Shown in pieces: positions 1 through 8,518 of a stretch of DNA of 21,321 nt. The stretch lies in NCBI GenBank assembly GCA_947165725.1, contig CAMVBL010000014.1, positions 1 through 21,321 on the forward strand, in the 5' to 3' direction. The notes under the pieces were generated by a model. That model was not told the origin of the DNA and did not search any database. It worked only from the letters and a program-made list of their open reading frames with translations. Each line of letters starts with the position of its first letter. Position 1 is the stretch's first letter. This DNA is from an uncultured Caryophanales bacterium. Its GTDB lineage: Bacteria; Bacillota_I; Bacilli_A; RFN20; CAG-826. The translations under genes were made by a program, and so were the position numbers.

Positions 1-674
1 GTTAAGGCATCTTTCTTCACTAATAAGAGAATAGAGAAGACATAGTAAATAAATAAAGCCACTGCGATGGTTGGGCAGAAGATTTTGGCAAAGTTAGAAC
101 GGAAGATAAATGGGAATACAATGCAAGAAATAAATGATAACGCTAATAAGGCGATAGGAATGATTTCAATTAAACGTTTATTACTGCGTTTGATAAGAAT
201 GAAAATTAAGAAAGCACAGTATAAAGCGGCAATGATAAATGGTAAATATCCTAAAGGACCTCTGTCTAAACCATTTTCATCATTAATAGCGAAGACAATA
301 CCAGTAGGGATAGAAACAATATCCAAGACGGCAAGTACACCTGCAGGAATAAAGACAAGCGGTTTCATTCGTTTAACCACTGTAAAGATAACGTGGGCTA
401 ATAATATTGGCGCCGCACTATATCTAACCGCCATTAATATTGTTCTTAAAAGGCGATAATTGATATCATCTGCAAAATAAAATTCAGTGAAAACACATAG
501 TGATAAAACAAAGATTTCACCGATTAAAAAGAATAGTCGTCTTGTCGCTTTTTTATCGATTAATGCGGTAGAAATTAAGAAAACAATGAAGGCAAATAGT
601 ATTAATATGAGTATCCAGTTTTGTAATATGTACTGTTCGAACATGTCTAAAAACATGTTAATAGTATAAAACAT
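1..674 (-). CDS. Membrane diguanylate cyclase (7TM-GGDEF type), N-terminal part only
   Basis: The frame is open on the minus strand from an ATG at 674 through the left edge, so the C-terminus lies outside. About 224 residues are visible. They form roughly seven hydrophobic helices, with short conserved-looking stretches such as VRYSAAPILLAHVIF and GPLGYLPFI that resemble the membrane sensor region of clostridial and Bacilli GGDEF proteins. The last visible residues are KKDAL, and the next codon begins AC (Thr), matching the DxLT motif that opens a GGDEF domain. The role would be synthesis of c-di-GMP at the membrane in response to an unknown signal. In-frame ATGs at 656 and 644 are alternative starts, and none has a strong ribosome binding site. 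It follows the 701-1144 gene by 26 bases, so they are probably co-transcribed. The membrane protein is clear; the GGDEF assignment rests on the edge motif and on family resemblance. Confidence 0.72.
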   Translation of the reverse strand, partial: MFYTINMFLDMFEQYILQNWILILILFAFIVFLISTALIDKKATRRLFFLIGEIFVLSLCVFTEFYFADDINYRLLRTILMAVRYSAAPILLAHVIFTVVKRMKPLVFIPAGVLAVLDIVSIPTGIVFAINDENGLDRGPLGYLPFIIAALYCAFLIFILIKRSNKRLIEIIPIALLALSFISCIVFPFIFRSNFAKIFCPTIAVALFIYYVFSILLLVKKDAL

Positions 675-700
675 ACTAGAAAAAATTTCATCACTAAATG

Positions 701-1144
701 CTATTCAAGAATAATCCATTCGCCAGTTGATGGATCTTGGCCTACTGTCACAGTGACACCAAAATAGCCATCTGCTTTAGTGTGGCAGTGTTTAGTAGTG
801 ACTCTATGTTTGTCGCCTATATCATCTTCGTATTCCACGATGAAGCCAACATAGGTGCCATAACGGCCATAGTTATATGATTCACTATTAACGACTTTAC
901 CTTTCTTAATATTGATGAATGTTACATTCGAATAATGAATAAATTTAACCACGTAATAAATGATGAAAGGAATAAAAACAACAGTAGTAATGATTGGTAG
1001 CAGAAAGAGTTGAAAATGCTTTATGCCTGTGTTGATAAATGGGAGTGAAATAAGGGTAAATAATAAAATCAACGGTACAAAAACAGCGATGAATATAATC
1101 ACGTTCTTTTTATAGTATCTTTTTGCGGCGTTTTCTCTTTTCAT
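701..1144 (-). CDS. Small two-TM membrane protein, DUF3592-like
   Basis: This predicted protein has 147 residues. A basic N-terminus (MKRENAAKRYYKK) is followed by two hydrophobic helices at about residues 15-37 and 48-68. The C-terminal domain is soluble and beta-rich, with the pattern YVGFIVEYEDDIGDKHRV, which resembles DUF3592-type proteins; the match is by eye and weak. No enzymatic motif is visible. A GTG nine bases upstream could extend the frame, but that GTG lies inside the GGTGATAA ribosome binding site, so the ATG at 1144 is the better start. It is the first gene of a minus-strand pair with the diguanylate cyclase, so it may be an accessory to it, but nothing in the sequence proves that. 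Its leader contains a perfect hairpin at 1181-1205. Confidence 0.7.
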   Translation of the reverse strand: MKRENAAKRYYKKNVIIFIAVFVPLILLFTLISLPFINTGIKHFQLFLLPIITTVVFIPFIIYYVVKFIHYSNVTFINIKKGKVVNSESYNYGRYGTYVGFIVEYEDDIGDKHRVTTKHCHTKADGYFGVTVTVGQDPSTGEWIILE

Positions 1145-1180
1145 ATTTATCACCAGATTTATTATTAATAAAAACGATAA

Positions 1181-1205
1181 AAAGTTCCATAAATATCGGA
1201 ACTTT
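1181..1205 (-). promoter_or_regulatory. Leader hairpin followed by a T run (possible attenuator or antisense terminator)
   Basis: AAAGTTCC and GGAACTTT form a perfect 8-bp stem around a 9-base loop. Read on the minus strand, the stem is followed by TTTTTATCGTTTTT, the layout of an intrinsic terminator. It sits about 35 bases upstream of the 1144 start codon with no minus-strand gene behind it. It may attenuate that gene or stop antisense transcription of the HD-GYP gene. Confidence 0.4.
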
Positions 1206-1345
1206 CGTTATAAATAGCACAGTCGTCATATTTTTGTATTCATTTCTATCTATTTTTTTCGATATTAACAAAATAATGAAAGTGTCATTCTCAAATTGAA
1301 AGTTGGTCTATTTTTCTTATTATTTTTTCCTTTATAATTTTTATC

Positions 1346-2416
1346 GTGAAAAAAATTTTTACCGGACTTATTAACTATCTATTCTTTTGTGGTATTCCAC
1401 GTAAAGATTATAACGAAATTAAAGCAATAGTCTGGGCTAGAAACAGACGCGTATTAAAGATTACATCATTACTAAGCGCAGCTTTTAGTCTTATTCTTTT
1501 AATTGTTGATTTATTCACCGAAACTGATAACCTTGCCCCTTATATCATGCTTTTAGTGGGTAGTATTGCTATCTATTTGATTGTCATGACATTTGGTAGA
1601 AGATTTAAGAATGCTTATTTCTCTTTCGCTGTTTGCTATGGTCAGATGACCTTAACGATCATTTATGCTGTATTATTGTCCACTCAAGCTAATAATGCAG
1701 CGATGCCAGCGACTAGTGTTATCGTTTTTATTTCATTATTACCAATTGCTATAGATGATCGACCAATTAGAATGTATGGCTTCATGATTAGTGAATGCAT
1801 TGGTTATCTAATTTGTTCTTCTTATTATAAAGAACCTAATGCCTTTAAATTAGATTGTGTTAACTGCATCACTTTCACTCTTATTGGTTTAATTATTTAT
1901 TCTGTTGTATGTTATAGAAACGTCAAAGAAATTTCACACGGTATTCGTATTGAAAGAATTCAAAATAACTTAATTACAAGCTTAGCCGCAGCGGTTGAAG
2001 AAAGAGATGAGACCACAGGTGGTCACATCGTCAGAACTGAAAGCTATGTATCTATGCTTGTAGAAAAGATTAGAAAGAAAGAAAAATATTCTAAATACCC
2101 ACGTCTATATTTTAGAAATGTCGTTATGGCGGCGCCTATCCATGATTTAGGTAAGATTAAGATTCCAGATAGCATATTAAATAAACCAGGAAAGTTAACT
2201 CCTGAAGAATATGACATTATGAAAAAGCATACTGATTATGGAGCAAAGGTAATCCAAAATAGTATGCGTAATGTTGATGATGAGAATTATATTAATGTCG
2301 CGATTAACATCGCTAAATATCATCATGAAAGATATGATGGCACTGGTTATCCAGAAGGCTTAAAGGGTGAAAATATACCATTAGAAGCTAGAATTATGTC
2401 TCTCGCAGATGTTTAA
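1346..2416 (+). CDS. Membrane HD-GYP phosphodiesterase, ended early by an in-frame TAA
   Basis: This gene is predicted to degrade c-di-GMP at the membrane. Residues 38-190 contain about six hydrophobic helices. A linker follows, then an HD-GYP domain from about residue 205. Visible metal-ligand motifs are E219 and H227, the HDLGK motif at 266-270, H295, the HHE motif at 326-328, GTGYPEG at 332-338, and the last Asp in LADV. The frame then meets TAA at 2414-2416, exactly where the family has Tyr or Phe in LADVYDAL. The reading frame continues in register for 45 more codons with the expected domain end. A one-base change from TAT/TAC is the simplest explanation. The start is a GTG with no Shine-Dalgarno, and a TATAAT box ends only 7 bases before it. 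The product keeps its metal ligands but loses the last helices, so its activity is doubtful. Confidence 0.8.
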   Translation: MKKIFTGLINYLFFCGIPRKDYNEIKAIVWARNRRVLKITSLLSAAFSLILLIVDLFTETDNLAPYIMLLVGSIAIYLIVMTFGRRFKNAYFSFAVCYGQMTLTIIYAVLLSTQANNAAMPATSVIVFISLLPIAIDDRPIRMYGFMISECIGYLICSSYYKEPNAFKLDCVNCITFTLIGLIIYSVVCYRNVKEISHGIRIERIQNNLITSLAAAVEERDETTGGHIVRTESYVSMLVEKIRKKEKYSKYPRLYFRNVVMAAPIHDLGKIKIPDSILNKPGKLTPEEYDIMKKHTDYGAKVIQNSMRNVDDENYINVAINIAKYHHERYDGTGYPEGLKGENIPLEARIMSLADV

Positions 2417-2554
2417 GACGCTCTTATTTCTAAAAGACCATATAAAGAAGCCTTCCCAAAAGAGAAGGCTATACAAATTATAAGAGAAGGGATTGGCACA
2501 CAGTTCGATCCTGAACTAGGACCTATCTTCTTAGAGATTGTGCAGCAGAACTAA
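2417..2554 (+). pseudogene. C-terminal remnant of the HD-GYP domain behind the premature stop
   Basis: In the same frame as 1346-2416, 45 codons follow the TAA. They encode DALISKRPYKEAF and later GIGTQFDPELGPIF, both standard end motifs of HD-GYP domains, and end at a natural TAA at 2552-2554. No frameshift or further stop is present, so the interruption is recent, is a strain variant or sequencing error, or is read through. The terminal TAA overlaps the TAG stop of the convergent regulator gene (2551-2553). Confidence 0.85.
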
Positions 2555-3399
2555 TATACTTCTGCGGCGGTAGTTTTCATTGTCTCTATTTTTTGTTGCT
2601 TTCTATAAGAAACAAAGAGCAAGATGGAAGCTACTAACATGCCTGCACTCCACAAGAGACTAAAGGAGACACGCGCAATTGTGCCCGCAATCATTTTTTC
2701 ATATGTTGAAGGATAACCATTTACTGTATATGAACTTGCTCCTTTTGCGTGTCCATCAAGGTGCATTATCAAACTGCATACTCCAGCATATGTAGCAAAT
2801 GCAAAAGCAAGGCCTGTACCAATAAGCAATAGTATGAGTGGTAATTTCAAGCTCTTTTTTCTAAATATTGCAACGATAGTGAAGGCAAGGGCAACAGCAA
2901 ATATGCAGAAGAACACAAAATCAATAGCCAATTCAATTAGTATTGTAGAAACAAAAAATGGTTCATTGTTTTCTATGAGAGTAAAAATATAACCAAAAAT
3001 AGCGCTTATTCCCGCTATGGTAAAGTATGAACTTATAACCAAGACTGCTAATTCTTTGAATGTAATTCTATTTTTATTTGCCTTAGGAGTTTCAATTATC
3101 ACTTCATCATCATTGGTGTCTTTTTCTTTTTCATATGGTCTTTTATTTAATACTGCTTCTAAGACTCTTTCATTTTCTAAATCCACTGATTCATCAAGTA
3201 AAGCATCAAACGAAACATTAAACACTTCCGCTAGATCTCTGATGTTTTCTAATTTAGGTTCAAACTTACCATTTTCCCAATCAGAGACTGTTTGACGTGA
3301 GATACCATCTTTGTTAACTCTAGATAGACTATAACCAAGTTGTTCTTGGGAAAGACCGCGCGCTTTTCTAAGGATTCTAATTTTGTCGAATAGTTTCAT
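2551..3399 (-). CDS. XRE-family transcriptional regulator with four-TM C-terminal domain
   Basis: This predicted protein has 282 residues. Residues 5-62 form an HTH_3 (Cro/C1) domain, with RKARGLSQEQLG and ISRQTVSDWENGKFEPK as the two signature helices. A charged linker leads to four hydrophobic helices at about residues 112-270. It is therefore a membrane-anchored DNA-binding protein, a common Bacillota arrangement in which the membrane domain is thought to sense an envelope signal. The frame can be extended upstream by 16 codons, but the ATG at 3399 has a strong GGAGGAG site 7 bases before it. A promoter at 3430-3458 would start transcription inside the longer version, so the short start is chosen. 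An inverted repeat overlaps that promoter, which suggests autoregulation. No obvious target gene is adjacent, and the gene is transcribed alone. Confidence 0.85.
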   Translation of the reverse strand: MKLFDKIRILRKARGLSQEQLGYSLSRVNKDGISRQTVSDWENGKFEPKLENIRDLAEVFNVSFDALLDESVDLENERVLEAVLNKRPYEKEKDTNDDEVIIETPKANKNRITFKELAVLVISSYFTIAGISAIFGYIFTLIENNEPFFVSTILIELAIDFVFFCIFAVALAFTIVAIFRKKSLKLPLILLLIGTGLAFAFATYAGVCSLIMHLDGHAKGASSYTVNGYPSTYEKMIAGTIARVSFSLLWSAGMLVASILLFVSYRKQQKIETMKTTAAEVY

Positions 3400-3429
3400 A
3401 CCACTACTCCTCCATTTCGGCACAATTTT

Positions 3430-3458
3430 AAGATATGTAAGGTTCATACTTCTACCAA
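3430..3458 (-). promoter_or_regulatory. Promoter of the XRE regulator gene
   Basis: On the minus strand a TTGGTA -35 box (3453-3458) and a TATCTT -10 box (3430-3435) are separated by exactly 17 bases. Transcription would begin near 3423, giving a leader of about 24 bases that holds the GGAGGAG site for the start at 3399. Confidence 0.5.
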
Positions 3459-3506
3459 GATAGTGCTGGAATTTTCACAATATTTTTGTCAGGTATAACC
3501 TTACAT
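3435..3506. repeat. 10-bp inverted repeat flanking/overlapping the regulator promoter
   Basis: ATGTAAGGTT (3435-3444) and AACCTTACAT (3497-3506) are perfect inverted copies 52 bases apart. The first lies between the -35 and -10 boxes of the regulator promoter. The second lies about 40 bases upstream of the -35 box and overlaps a smaller AGGT-TAT-ACCT palindrome. This layout fits two operator sites for an HTH dimer; binding by the neighbouring regulator is inferred. Confidence 0.45.
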
Positions 3507-3537
3507 TCACTTAAATACTATACCCATGTCGCTTAAA

Positions 3538-3566
3538 TAAAAAAATAACAGAAATTGCTCTCCGTT
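3538..3566 (-). terminator. Intrinsic terminator after the diguanylate cyclase gene
   Basis: On the minus strand AACGGAGA, a GCAA loop and TTTCTGTT form an 8-bp stem with two G-T pairs, followed by ATTTTTTTATTT. It lies about 33 bases past the stop codon at 3599 and would end the kinase, binding-protein and cyclase operon. Confidence 0.65.
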
Positions 3567-3598
3567 ACATTTTTTAGTTTTTATAAGTAATTATTTGA

Positions 3599-4621
3599 TT
3601 AGATGACAACTTTATTCTTGCCAGAGTTCTTACCTAGATACATTCTTTCATCCGCGGAGCTGACCCATTTCTCTAATGTCATATCTTTTTCATAGACAGT
3701 AGCCCCTATGGTGATGGTAATCTTATGTTCCTTGCCTTCAAATTCAAAGACTTCGTTTTCAAAAGTCTTTCTTAAGTTTTCTAGCGTTTCGAAATAATTA
3801 TCACTATTAACAACTGTGACAAATTCTTCGCCACCATAACGGCAGACAAATGAGTCTGGTAATGTGGCAGTGCTTAATTCTGCCACTCTTTTAAGGATAT
3901 AGTCACCAGCGGCGTGACCATATTTATCATTAATTAGTTTAAAGTCATCGATATCAAACAACGCTAAAACTTTTGATTCTTTGTGCTCTTCTTGATTGAA
4001 ATAATCATATAAACCATATCTATTAGCGATCTGCGTTAATTCATCGGTTCTAGATTCATTCATAATCTTCTTTTCTAAAGATAATGTGTATTTAACAAAT
4101 ATCACTAGATAGAATGCGACGTAGAAGAATGCGATAAAGGCATGGCCAACAAATAAGACCATCTCCACTATTTCGTTAATTGGATAAAGTGATTGATTAA
4201 AGCGTGTAATGAAATAAAGAGTTAAATAGATTATTAACGATAAACCTACCCACGCTATTGAGCCTTTAATGTTCTTATTCTTAGAGAAATAGGTGGTGAA
4301 GAACGAAACAACACATAGACCAATTAAATAAAGATGGAAACCACTATTAAAGCCAAGCATTATTGTCGTGGTGATGACAAAGACAAAGAATTCGTTACCA
4401 CACAATAAGGCATATATGTAATATTTCCTCTTCTTAAGAAGGAAGAAACAGAATAAATAGATAAGAATTGATACCGCATCAATCCAAATAAGCGCGTAGG
4501 CTTTACTAACAATAAAAATAACTAAATAAATAAGGCGTAAGGAAATATACGCAATATTTGCGAATAAGCAAGTATTTCTAATCGTACGATAATATGTGCC
4601 TGTATTGTTACTTAAAGCCAT
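3599..4621 (-). CDS. Six-TM diguanylate cyclase (GGDEF)
   Basis: This predicted protein has 340 residues and makes c-di-GMP from two GTP at the membrane. Six hydrophobic helices occupy about residues 18-178. The GGDEF domain covers about 188-340, with DELTQIANR (193-201), FDIDDFKLINDKYGH (222-236) and the active-site GGEEF (263-267), all intact. The inhibitory I-site RxxD that normally precedes GGDEF is absent: the aligned positions read LPDS, so product feedback through that site is not expected. The ATG at 4621 is the only sensible start, although its ribosome binding site is weak. The gene lies 45 bases behind the solute-binding lipoprotein gene with no terminator between, so it should be co-transcribed with it and with the hybrid kinase. 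It carries no receiver domain and would need another link to the kinase. Confidence 0.9.
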   Translation of the reverse strand: MALSNNTGTYYRTIRNTCLFANIAYISLRLIYLVIFIVSKAYALIWIDAVSILIYLFCFFLLKKRKYYIYALLCGNEFFVFVITTTIMLGFNSGFHLYLIGLCVVSFFTTYFSKNKNIKGSIAWVGLSLIIYLTLYFITRFNQSLYPINEIVEMVLFVGHAFIAFFYVAFYLVIFVKYTLSLEKKIMNESRTDELTQIANRYGLYDYFNQEEHKESKVLALFDIDDFKLINDKYGHAAGDYILKRVAELSTATLPDSFVCRYGGEEFVTVVNSDNYFETLENLRKTFENEVFEFEGKEHKITITIGATVYEKDMTLEKWVSSADERMYLGKNSGKNKVVI

Positions 4622-4666
4622 ATGCTTACTTATTATACTCTTTCAAATTAATTTAAACTTAATTCT

Positions 4667-5944
4667 TTACTCAATGCTTCCGTAACTATTAACGGCTTCA
4701 TCAATAGTCATTTGACCTTTAGCAACTTTGAATGAAGCATTTCTAATTTGCACAGTTAATGGATCCTTAATACCTAATACTTCTGGAGAGAAGGTATGGG
4801 AAGTAGGAACCTTTGCAAATGGAGCGTAAACTTTGTCGAATGTTAATTCCTTAGTAGGAGTCACTAAACGCTTTAAAGACGCCATACTGTTTAATTCTTG
4901 CTTACTCACTAAGAAACGCATAAATTCATTAGTCATTTCTAAATCTTTGCAGTCCTTATTAACAGAGAATTGTACGGATGGACTATCCATAAAGTAGCCG
5001 CCTTCTTCCGTTAAAGGAATTGGGATATATGTATATTCAAACGGATTCTTAGTATAGGCTTTGGATTGAGTTTCACGTTTCTTAGTACCACTTACTGTGT
5101 CACCAGCACAAATCATCATAGGCACATCGCCTTCAAAGAAACGTAAGATGACCTTAGTGTAGTTATCTTCAATCTTGTCACATTCTTCAAGATTAACAAC
5201 ACCGTTATCCACAAGTTGTTTCACTTTGGTTAATGCTTCACGCATATATTCACCCGCAGATGGGTCTAAGCTATTAGCCTTTTCTAAAGCTTCTGGATTC
5301 TTTGCAAGTGAAGCAACAAATGCTGGATAAGCAATTGTGTACATTAAGCAACTAGATGATTTAAGGCTATAGCCCATCATTGGACTCTTATAACCCTTTT
5401 CTTTAAATGAAGCGGAAACATTTAATAATTCACTCCAAGTATTTGGAATATTTAAGTTCTCTTTTTTAAAGAGATCATTATTAACTAAAGTACCATATGT
5501 TCTAGAGAAGACAGGCACCATTAAGACTTTACCTTCAGCGGTCTTATTAACTAAACTTTGACGTAAGCAGTTCAAATCTAGTTTCAATTTAGCGTCTGAT
5601 AAATCTTCCATATGGGAAACAACGTTATTGTATTTGTCATTGCCCATCATCCATGTATAGGAGAAGAAGATATTTGGCTTATTATCACTCTCTAATACTG
5701 TCCCTAGACTATTATTGTAGTCATCGAGTTTTTCATAAGTGAGAGTGACATGTGGATAGTATAAATTGAATCGATCAAATTCTGCTTCTAAAGCTTCAAA
5801 GTTACCATAATCACCCACTACTCTGATGCTGCATTTTGTTTCAACATCTAATGCTGGTTTAAATTCGTTAGCCTCATTACCCCCGCATGAAGCTAATAAT
5901 GCTACCGATAGAATACCGATAGTAAGGCAGTTCAGCTTTTTCAT
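4667..5944 (-). CDS. Extracellular solute-binding lipoprotein (family 1, sugar type)
   Basis: This predicted protein has 425 residues. The N-terminus has a lysine-containing signal peptide and a lipobox LLASC with Cys20 as the lipidation site, so it would be anchored outside the membrane. The rest follows the family 1 binding-protein plan: an early Rossmann-like lobe with [17 protein letters not shown], a middle [19 protein letters not shown] with the nearby NTWSEL motif, and a later [19 protein letters not shown] stretch. These proteins normally deliver oligosaccharides or polyols to ABC permeases, but no permease or ATPase gene is adjacent. The ATG overlaps the TGA of the hybrid kinase gene (ATGA), with AAGGGAG upstream, so the two are translationally coupled. 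This placement argues that it presents a ligand to the kinase sensor, in the manner of LuxP with LuxQ; that role is inferred. The ligand cannot be read from the sequence. Confidence 0.85.
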   Translation of the reverse strand: MKKLNCLTIGILSVALLASCGGNEANEFKPALDVETKCSIRVVGDYGNFEALEAEFDRFNLYYPHVTLTYEKLDDYNNSLGTVLESDNKPNIFFSYTWMMGNDKYNNVVSHMEDLSDAKLKLDLNCLRQSLVNKTAEGKVLMVPVFSRTYGTLVNNDLFKKENLNIPNTWSELLNVSASFKEKGYKSPMMGYSLKSSSCLMYTIAYPAFVASLAKNPEALEKANSLDPSAGEYMREALTKVKQLVDNGVVNLEECDKIEDNYTKVILRFFEGDVPMMICAGDTVSGTKKRETQSKAYTKNPFEYTYIPIPLTEEGGYFMDSPSVQFSVNKDCKDLEMTNEFMRFLVSKQELNSMASLKRLVTPTKELTFDKVYAPFAKVPTSHTFSPEVLGIKDPLTVQIRNASFKVAKGQMTIDEAVNSYGSIE

Positions 5945-8478
5945 TTCTTCGATTTCTCCCTTATTCTTCGAATCTCTTTAATGACAAGTTTAATGTCAAT
6001 AGGTTTAGCAATATGTCCGTTCATACCAGCGGCTAGACATTCAGCGATATTTTCCGCGAATGCATCCGCAGTCATAGCGATAATTGGAATAGATGATGCC
6101 CATGGGTCATCTAATTTACGAATCATCCTCGTGGCATCTAAGCCGTTCATTTCCGGCATTTGAATATCCATAAAGATTAATGTGTAAGCGCCTTCTTTAG
6201 CCTCTTTCATCTTCTCCACTACTACACGACCATTTTCCGCTCTTTCGGAAGTGATACCATACATTGATAACAATGTGGAAATAATCTCCCAGTTAATATC
6301 ATTATCTTCCGCTACTAGGATATTAAGACCTTGTAAGTCACTATAATCATTTTCAGGTTCAATAGATTCTGCTTCAGTGCCAAGTATTTCACTAATCTTG
6401 TTATATAAGGTGGAACGGAATAATGGTTTACTTAAGAAGCCATTAACACCCGCTTCCTTAGCTTGTTCTTCAACATCTGACCAAGAATAGGCAGAAATCA
6501 ATAAGATAGGAATGTTAGATTTAACTTCTGAACGAATACGTTTAATAGTTTCTATACCATCTAAATCAGGCATCTTTAAATCAAGAATAACGATATCGTA
6601 ATTCTTACCTGATTCTTCTCGATGCTTAATCATGCCTAAAGCTTCTAAACCACTATTAGCAGGCTCCGCTCTTAGGCCAAGAGAATGTAATGTATCAACG
6701 GCGGTTTCTAATAAGATTTCATCATCATCGACAATCAAGACATCCATTTCATCAAGTTTCATTTCAGCGCGTTGATGTTCAGCGAATGGAATATCTAAAA
6801 CAACTGTAAATGTTGTGCCTACTCCTTGTTCGCTTTGACATTCAATAGTGCCGCCCATAAGGTCCACCATTTGTTTAGTAATAGCGAGACCTAAGCCAGT
6901 ACCTTGGATACTATTAACACGGCTATCTGTTTGTCTAGAGAACGGTTCATATAGATGCGCCATAAATTCCTTAGACATACCAATACCTGTATCACTAACG
7001 ATATAGGTAAGTTTTACACAGCCTTCTTTTTCGCTTTCTTCTTCCTTCATATCGATAACGACACGACCATTTGGTTCAGTGTATTTAATCGCATTAGAAA
7101 GAATATTGATATAGATTTGATTTAATCTTAATTGGTCTGTATGTAAGTATTCTTTTTCCATCCTATTGATATGGAAACCAAACTCAATGTTCTTTTCTTT
7201 AATCATTGGTTGAGATAAGTTCATTAAGTTTTCAACAGTTTCAACAATAGAGAATGTCTGTGGTATGAGACTAATCTTGCCACTTTCAACTTTGGAAATA
7301 TCCAATATGTCATTAATTAACGTTAATAAATGATTGCTCGCTAAGGAGATCTTACGTAAGTTTTCTGACACTGTTTTTTTATCATCTAGATTCTTTTCTA
7401 TAATCGTTGTTAAACCAATAATCGCATTCATTGGTGTACGAATATCATGTGACATAGTTGATAAGAAATCAGTCTTAGCTTTAGAAGCGGATTTCGCTAC
7501 TTTCGCAGTGATTTGTAATTTCTTATTGAAGATAAGCATGACCACTAAGTCAAAAATGAATAAGACAATTAAACCAGAAGTAACGATACCTATTAATAAC
7601 CAGTCTTCAGTCTTAGCTTCTAAATGCTTCGCAGGCATTAAGCTTAATAAGGCCCGATCACCAGTGGCATCAAATGGTGTATAAGCAAGAATGCATTCTT
7701 CACCACGTGAGTTCTTCATCATAATTGAACCAGTGGATGAAGTAATGCTTTTAAAGAATTCAGTAGACTCACTTGGATCAATTTTGTTATATGAACGATA
7801 GAATTCAAAGAAACTAGAGTTCTTATAAGAATTGCCCTGAATAATATAGTCACCATCAGCATCGATGATGGATAATTCAGCATTTTCAAATTCTTCTTGC
7901 GGGAAGACCCATTTTTGTTTTAATTCAGAAACTGGTAAAACACGTAACAAAATAGCGTCTTTTAATTCACTAGATGAATCTGGTTTAACTTTAACAAAAT
8001 TACAGAACGCAATTGATTGCTCCCCGTTAACTGGATTAGTGTACGCTCTAGAGACGTTAATAGATGTACCGATTTCATGAATCCAACTTAATTCATTTAA
8101 AAAATCAAAAGCGGTATATGAAACATTATAGTCGCTCGTATCAGTACTTCTCGCTCTTGTGGATAAACCAGTTAATGTATCTTTAAAAACCACGTGCGCT
8201 GAAGCATTTGGCAAAACGTGAGAAATACGAATGAAAGAGGCAGCGTCATCAATGGTTAATTCTTCACTATTGATGTAGTGGGCCCAAACGTCACAAACAC
8301 GTTGTTCACCTTCTAAATAGTTTTCGGTAACGTGTTTCATTGCAACCGTGGTGTTTGTAAAGTGTTCAATTTGCCTTTGGGTATTTTCATTTACCTCAAC
8401 ATTGGAATAAATCACAACAAAAGTCACCATTGAAAGCATGATGATGATATTGACGATAACAACCCAGATTTTTTTCAT
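5941..8478 (-). CDS. Hybrid sensor histidine kinase with two receiver domains
   Basis: This predicted protein has 845 residues. A first TM helix (about 4-25) is followed by an extracellular Cache-like sensor of roughly 270 residues, with [17 protein letters not shown] near its end, and a second TM helix (about 294-317). A HisKA domain follows, with the phospho-accepting His in [18 protein letters not shown] (about 344). The HATPase domain shows DTGIGM and GTGLGLAI. Receiver 1 (about 578-695) has DDD and LDLKMPD; receiver 2 (about 718-840) has AEDND and MDIQMPE. Both keep the phospho-Asp and the conserved Lys. There is no Hpt or DNA-binding domain, so the phosphate must pass to a partner encoded elsewhere. 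A TTG five codons upstream could extend the frame, but ATG at 8478 begins a normal MKK membrane start; neither has a clear ribosome binding site. It is the first gene of the operon with the binding protein and the cyclase. Confidence 0.92.
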   Translation of the reverse strand: MKKIWVVIVNIIIMLSMVTFVVIYSNVEVNENTQRQIEHFTNTTVAMKHVTENYLEGEQRVCDVWAHYINSEELTIDDAASFIRISHVLPNASAHVVFKDTLTGLSTRARSTDTSDYNVSYTAFDFLNELSWIHEIGTSINVSRAYTNPVNGEQSIAFCNFVKVKPDSSSELKDAILLRVLPVSELKQKWVFPQEEFENAELSIIDADGDYIIQGNSYKNSSFFEFYRSYNKIDPSESTEFFKSITSSTGSIMMKNSRGEECILAYTPFDATGDRALLSLMPAKHLEAKTEDWLLIGIVTSGLIVLFIFDLVVMLIFNKKLQITAKVAKSASKAKTDFLSTMSHDIRTPMNAIIGLTTIIEKNLDDKKTVSENLRKISLASNHLLTLINDILDISKVESGKISLIPQTFSIVETVENLMNLSQPMIKEKNIEFGFHINRMEKEYLHTDQLRLNQIYINILSNAIKYTEPNGRVVIDMKEEESEKEGCVKLTYIVSDTGIGMSKEFMAHLYEPFSRQTDSRVNSIQGTGLGLAITKQMVDLMGGTIECQSEQGVGTTFTVVLDIPFAEHQRAEMKLDEMDVLIVDDDEILLETAVDTLHSLGLRAEPANSGLEALGMIKHREESGKNYDIVILDLKMPDLDGIETIKRIRSEVKSNIPILLISAYSWSDVEEQAKEAGVNGFLSKPLFRSTLYNKISEILGTEAESIEPENDYSDLQGLNILVAEDNDINWEIISTLLSMYGITSERAENGRVVVEKMKEAKEGAYTLIFMDIQMPEMNGLDATRMIRKLDDPWASSIPIIAMTADAFAENIAECLAAGMNGHIAKPIDIKLVIKEIRRIREKSKK

Positions 8479-8518
8479 AATTACTAAATACAAAAAAACG
8501 TAATTGGTTTAGGTAAGA

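Noticed and set aside
67..669. Plus-strand open frames at 67-459 and 487-669
   Set aside because: They are shadows of the seven-TM protein encoded on the minus strand, whose frame is open through the whole interval and has a coherent membrane pattern.
2414..2416. Stop codon in the HD-GYP gene as a selenocysteine or pyrrolysine site
   Set aside because: The codon is TAA, which neither amino acid uses, and homologs have Tyr or Phe there.
3400..3598. c-di-GMP (GEMM) riboswitch near the cyclase genes
   Set aside because: I looked for the conserved core and paired helices in this and the other intergenic regions and saw none.
5941..5943. TGA might encode Trp, as in Mollicutes
   Set aside because: TGA ends the hybrid kinase gene exactly in an ATGA overlap with the next start, and Trp codons checked in the genes are TGG. 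The standard code fits.
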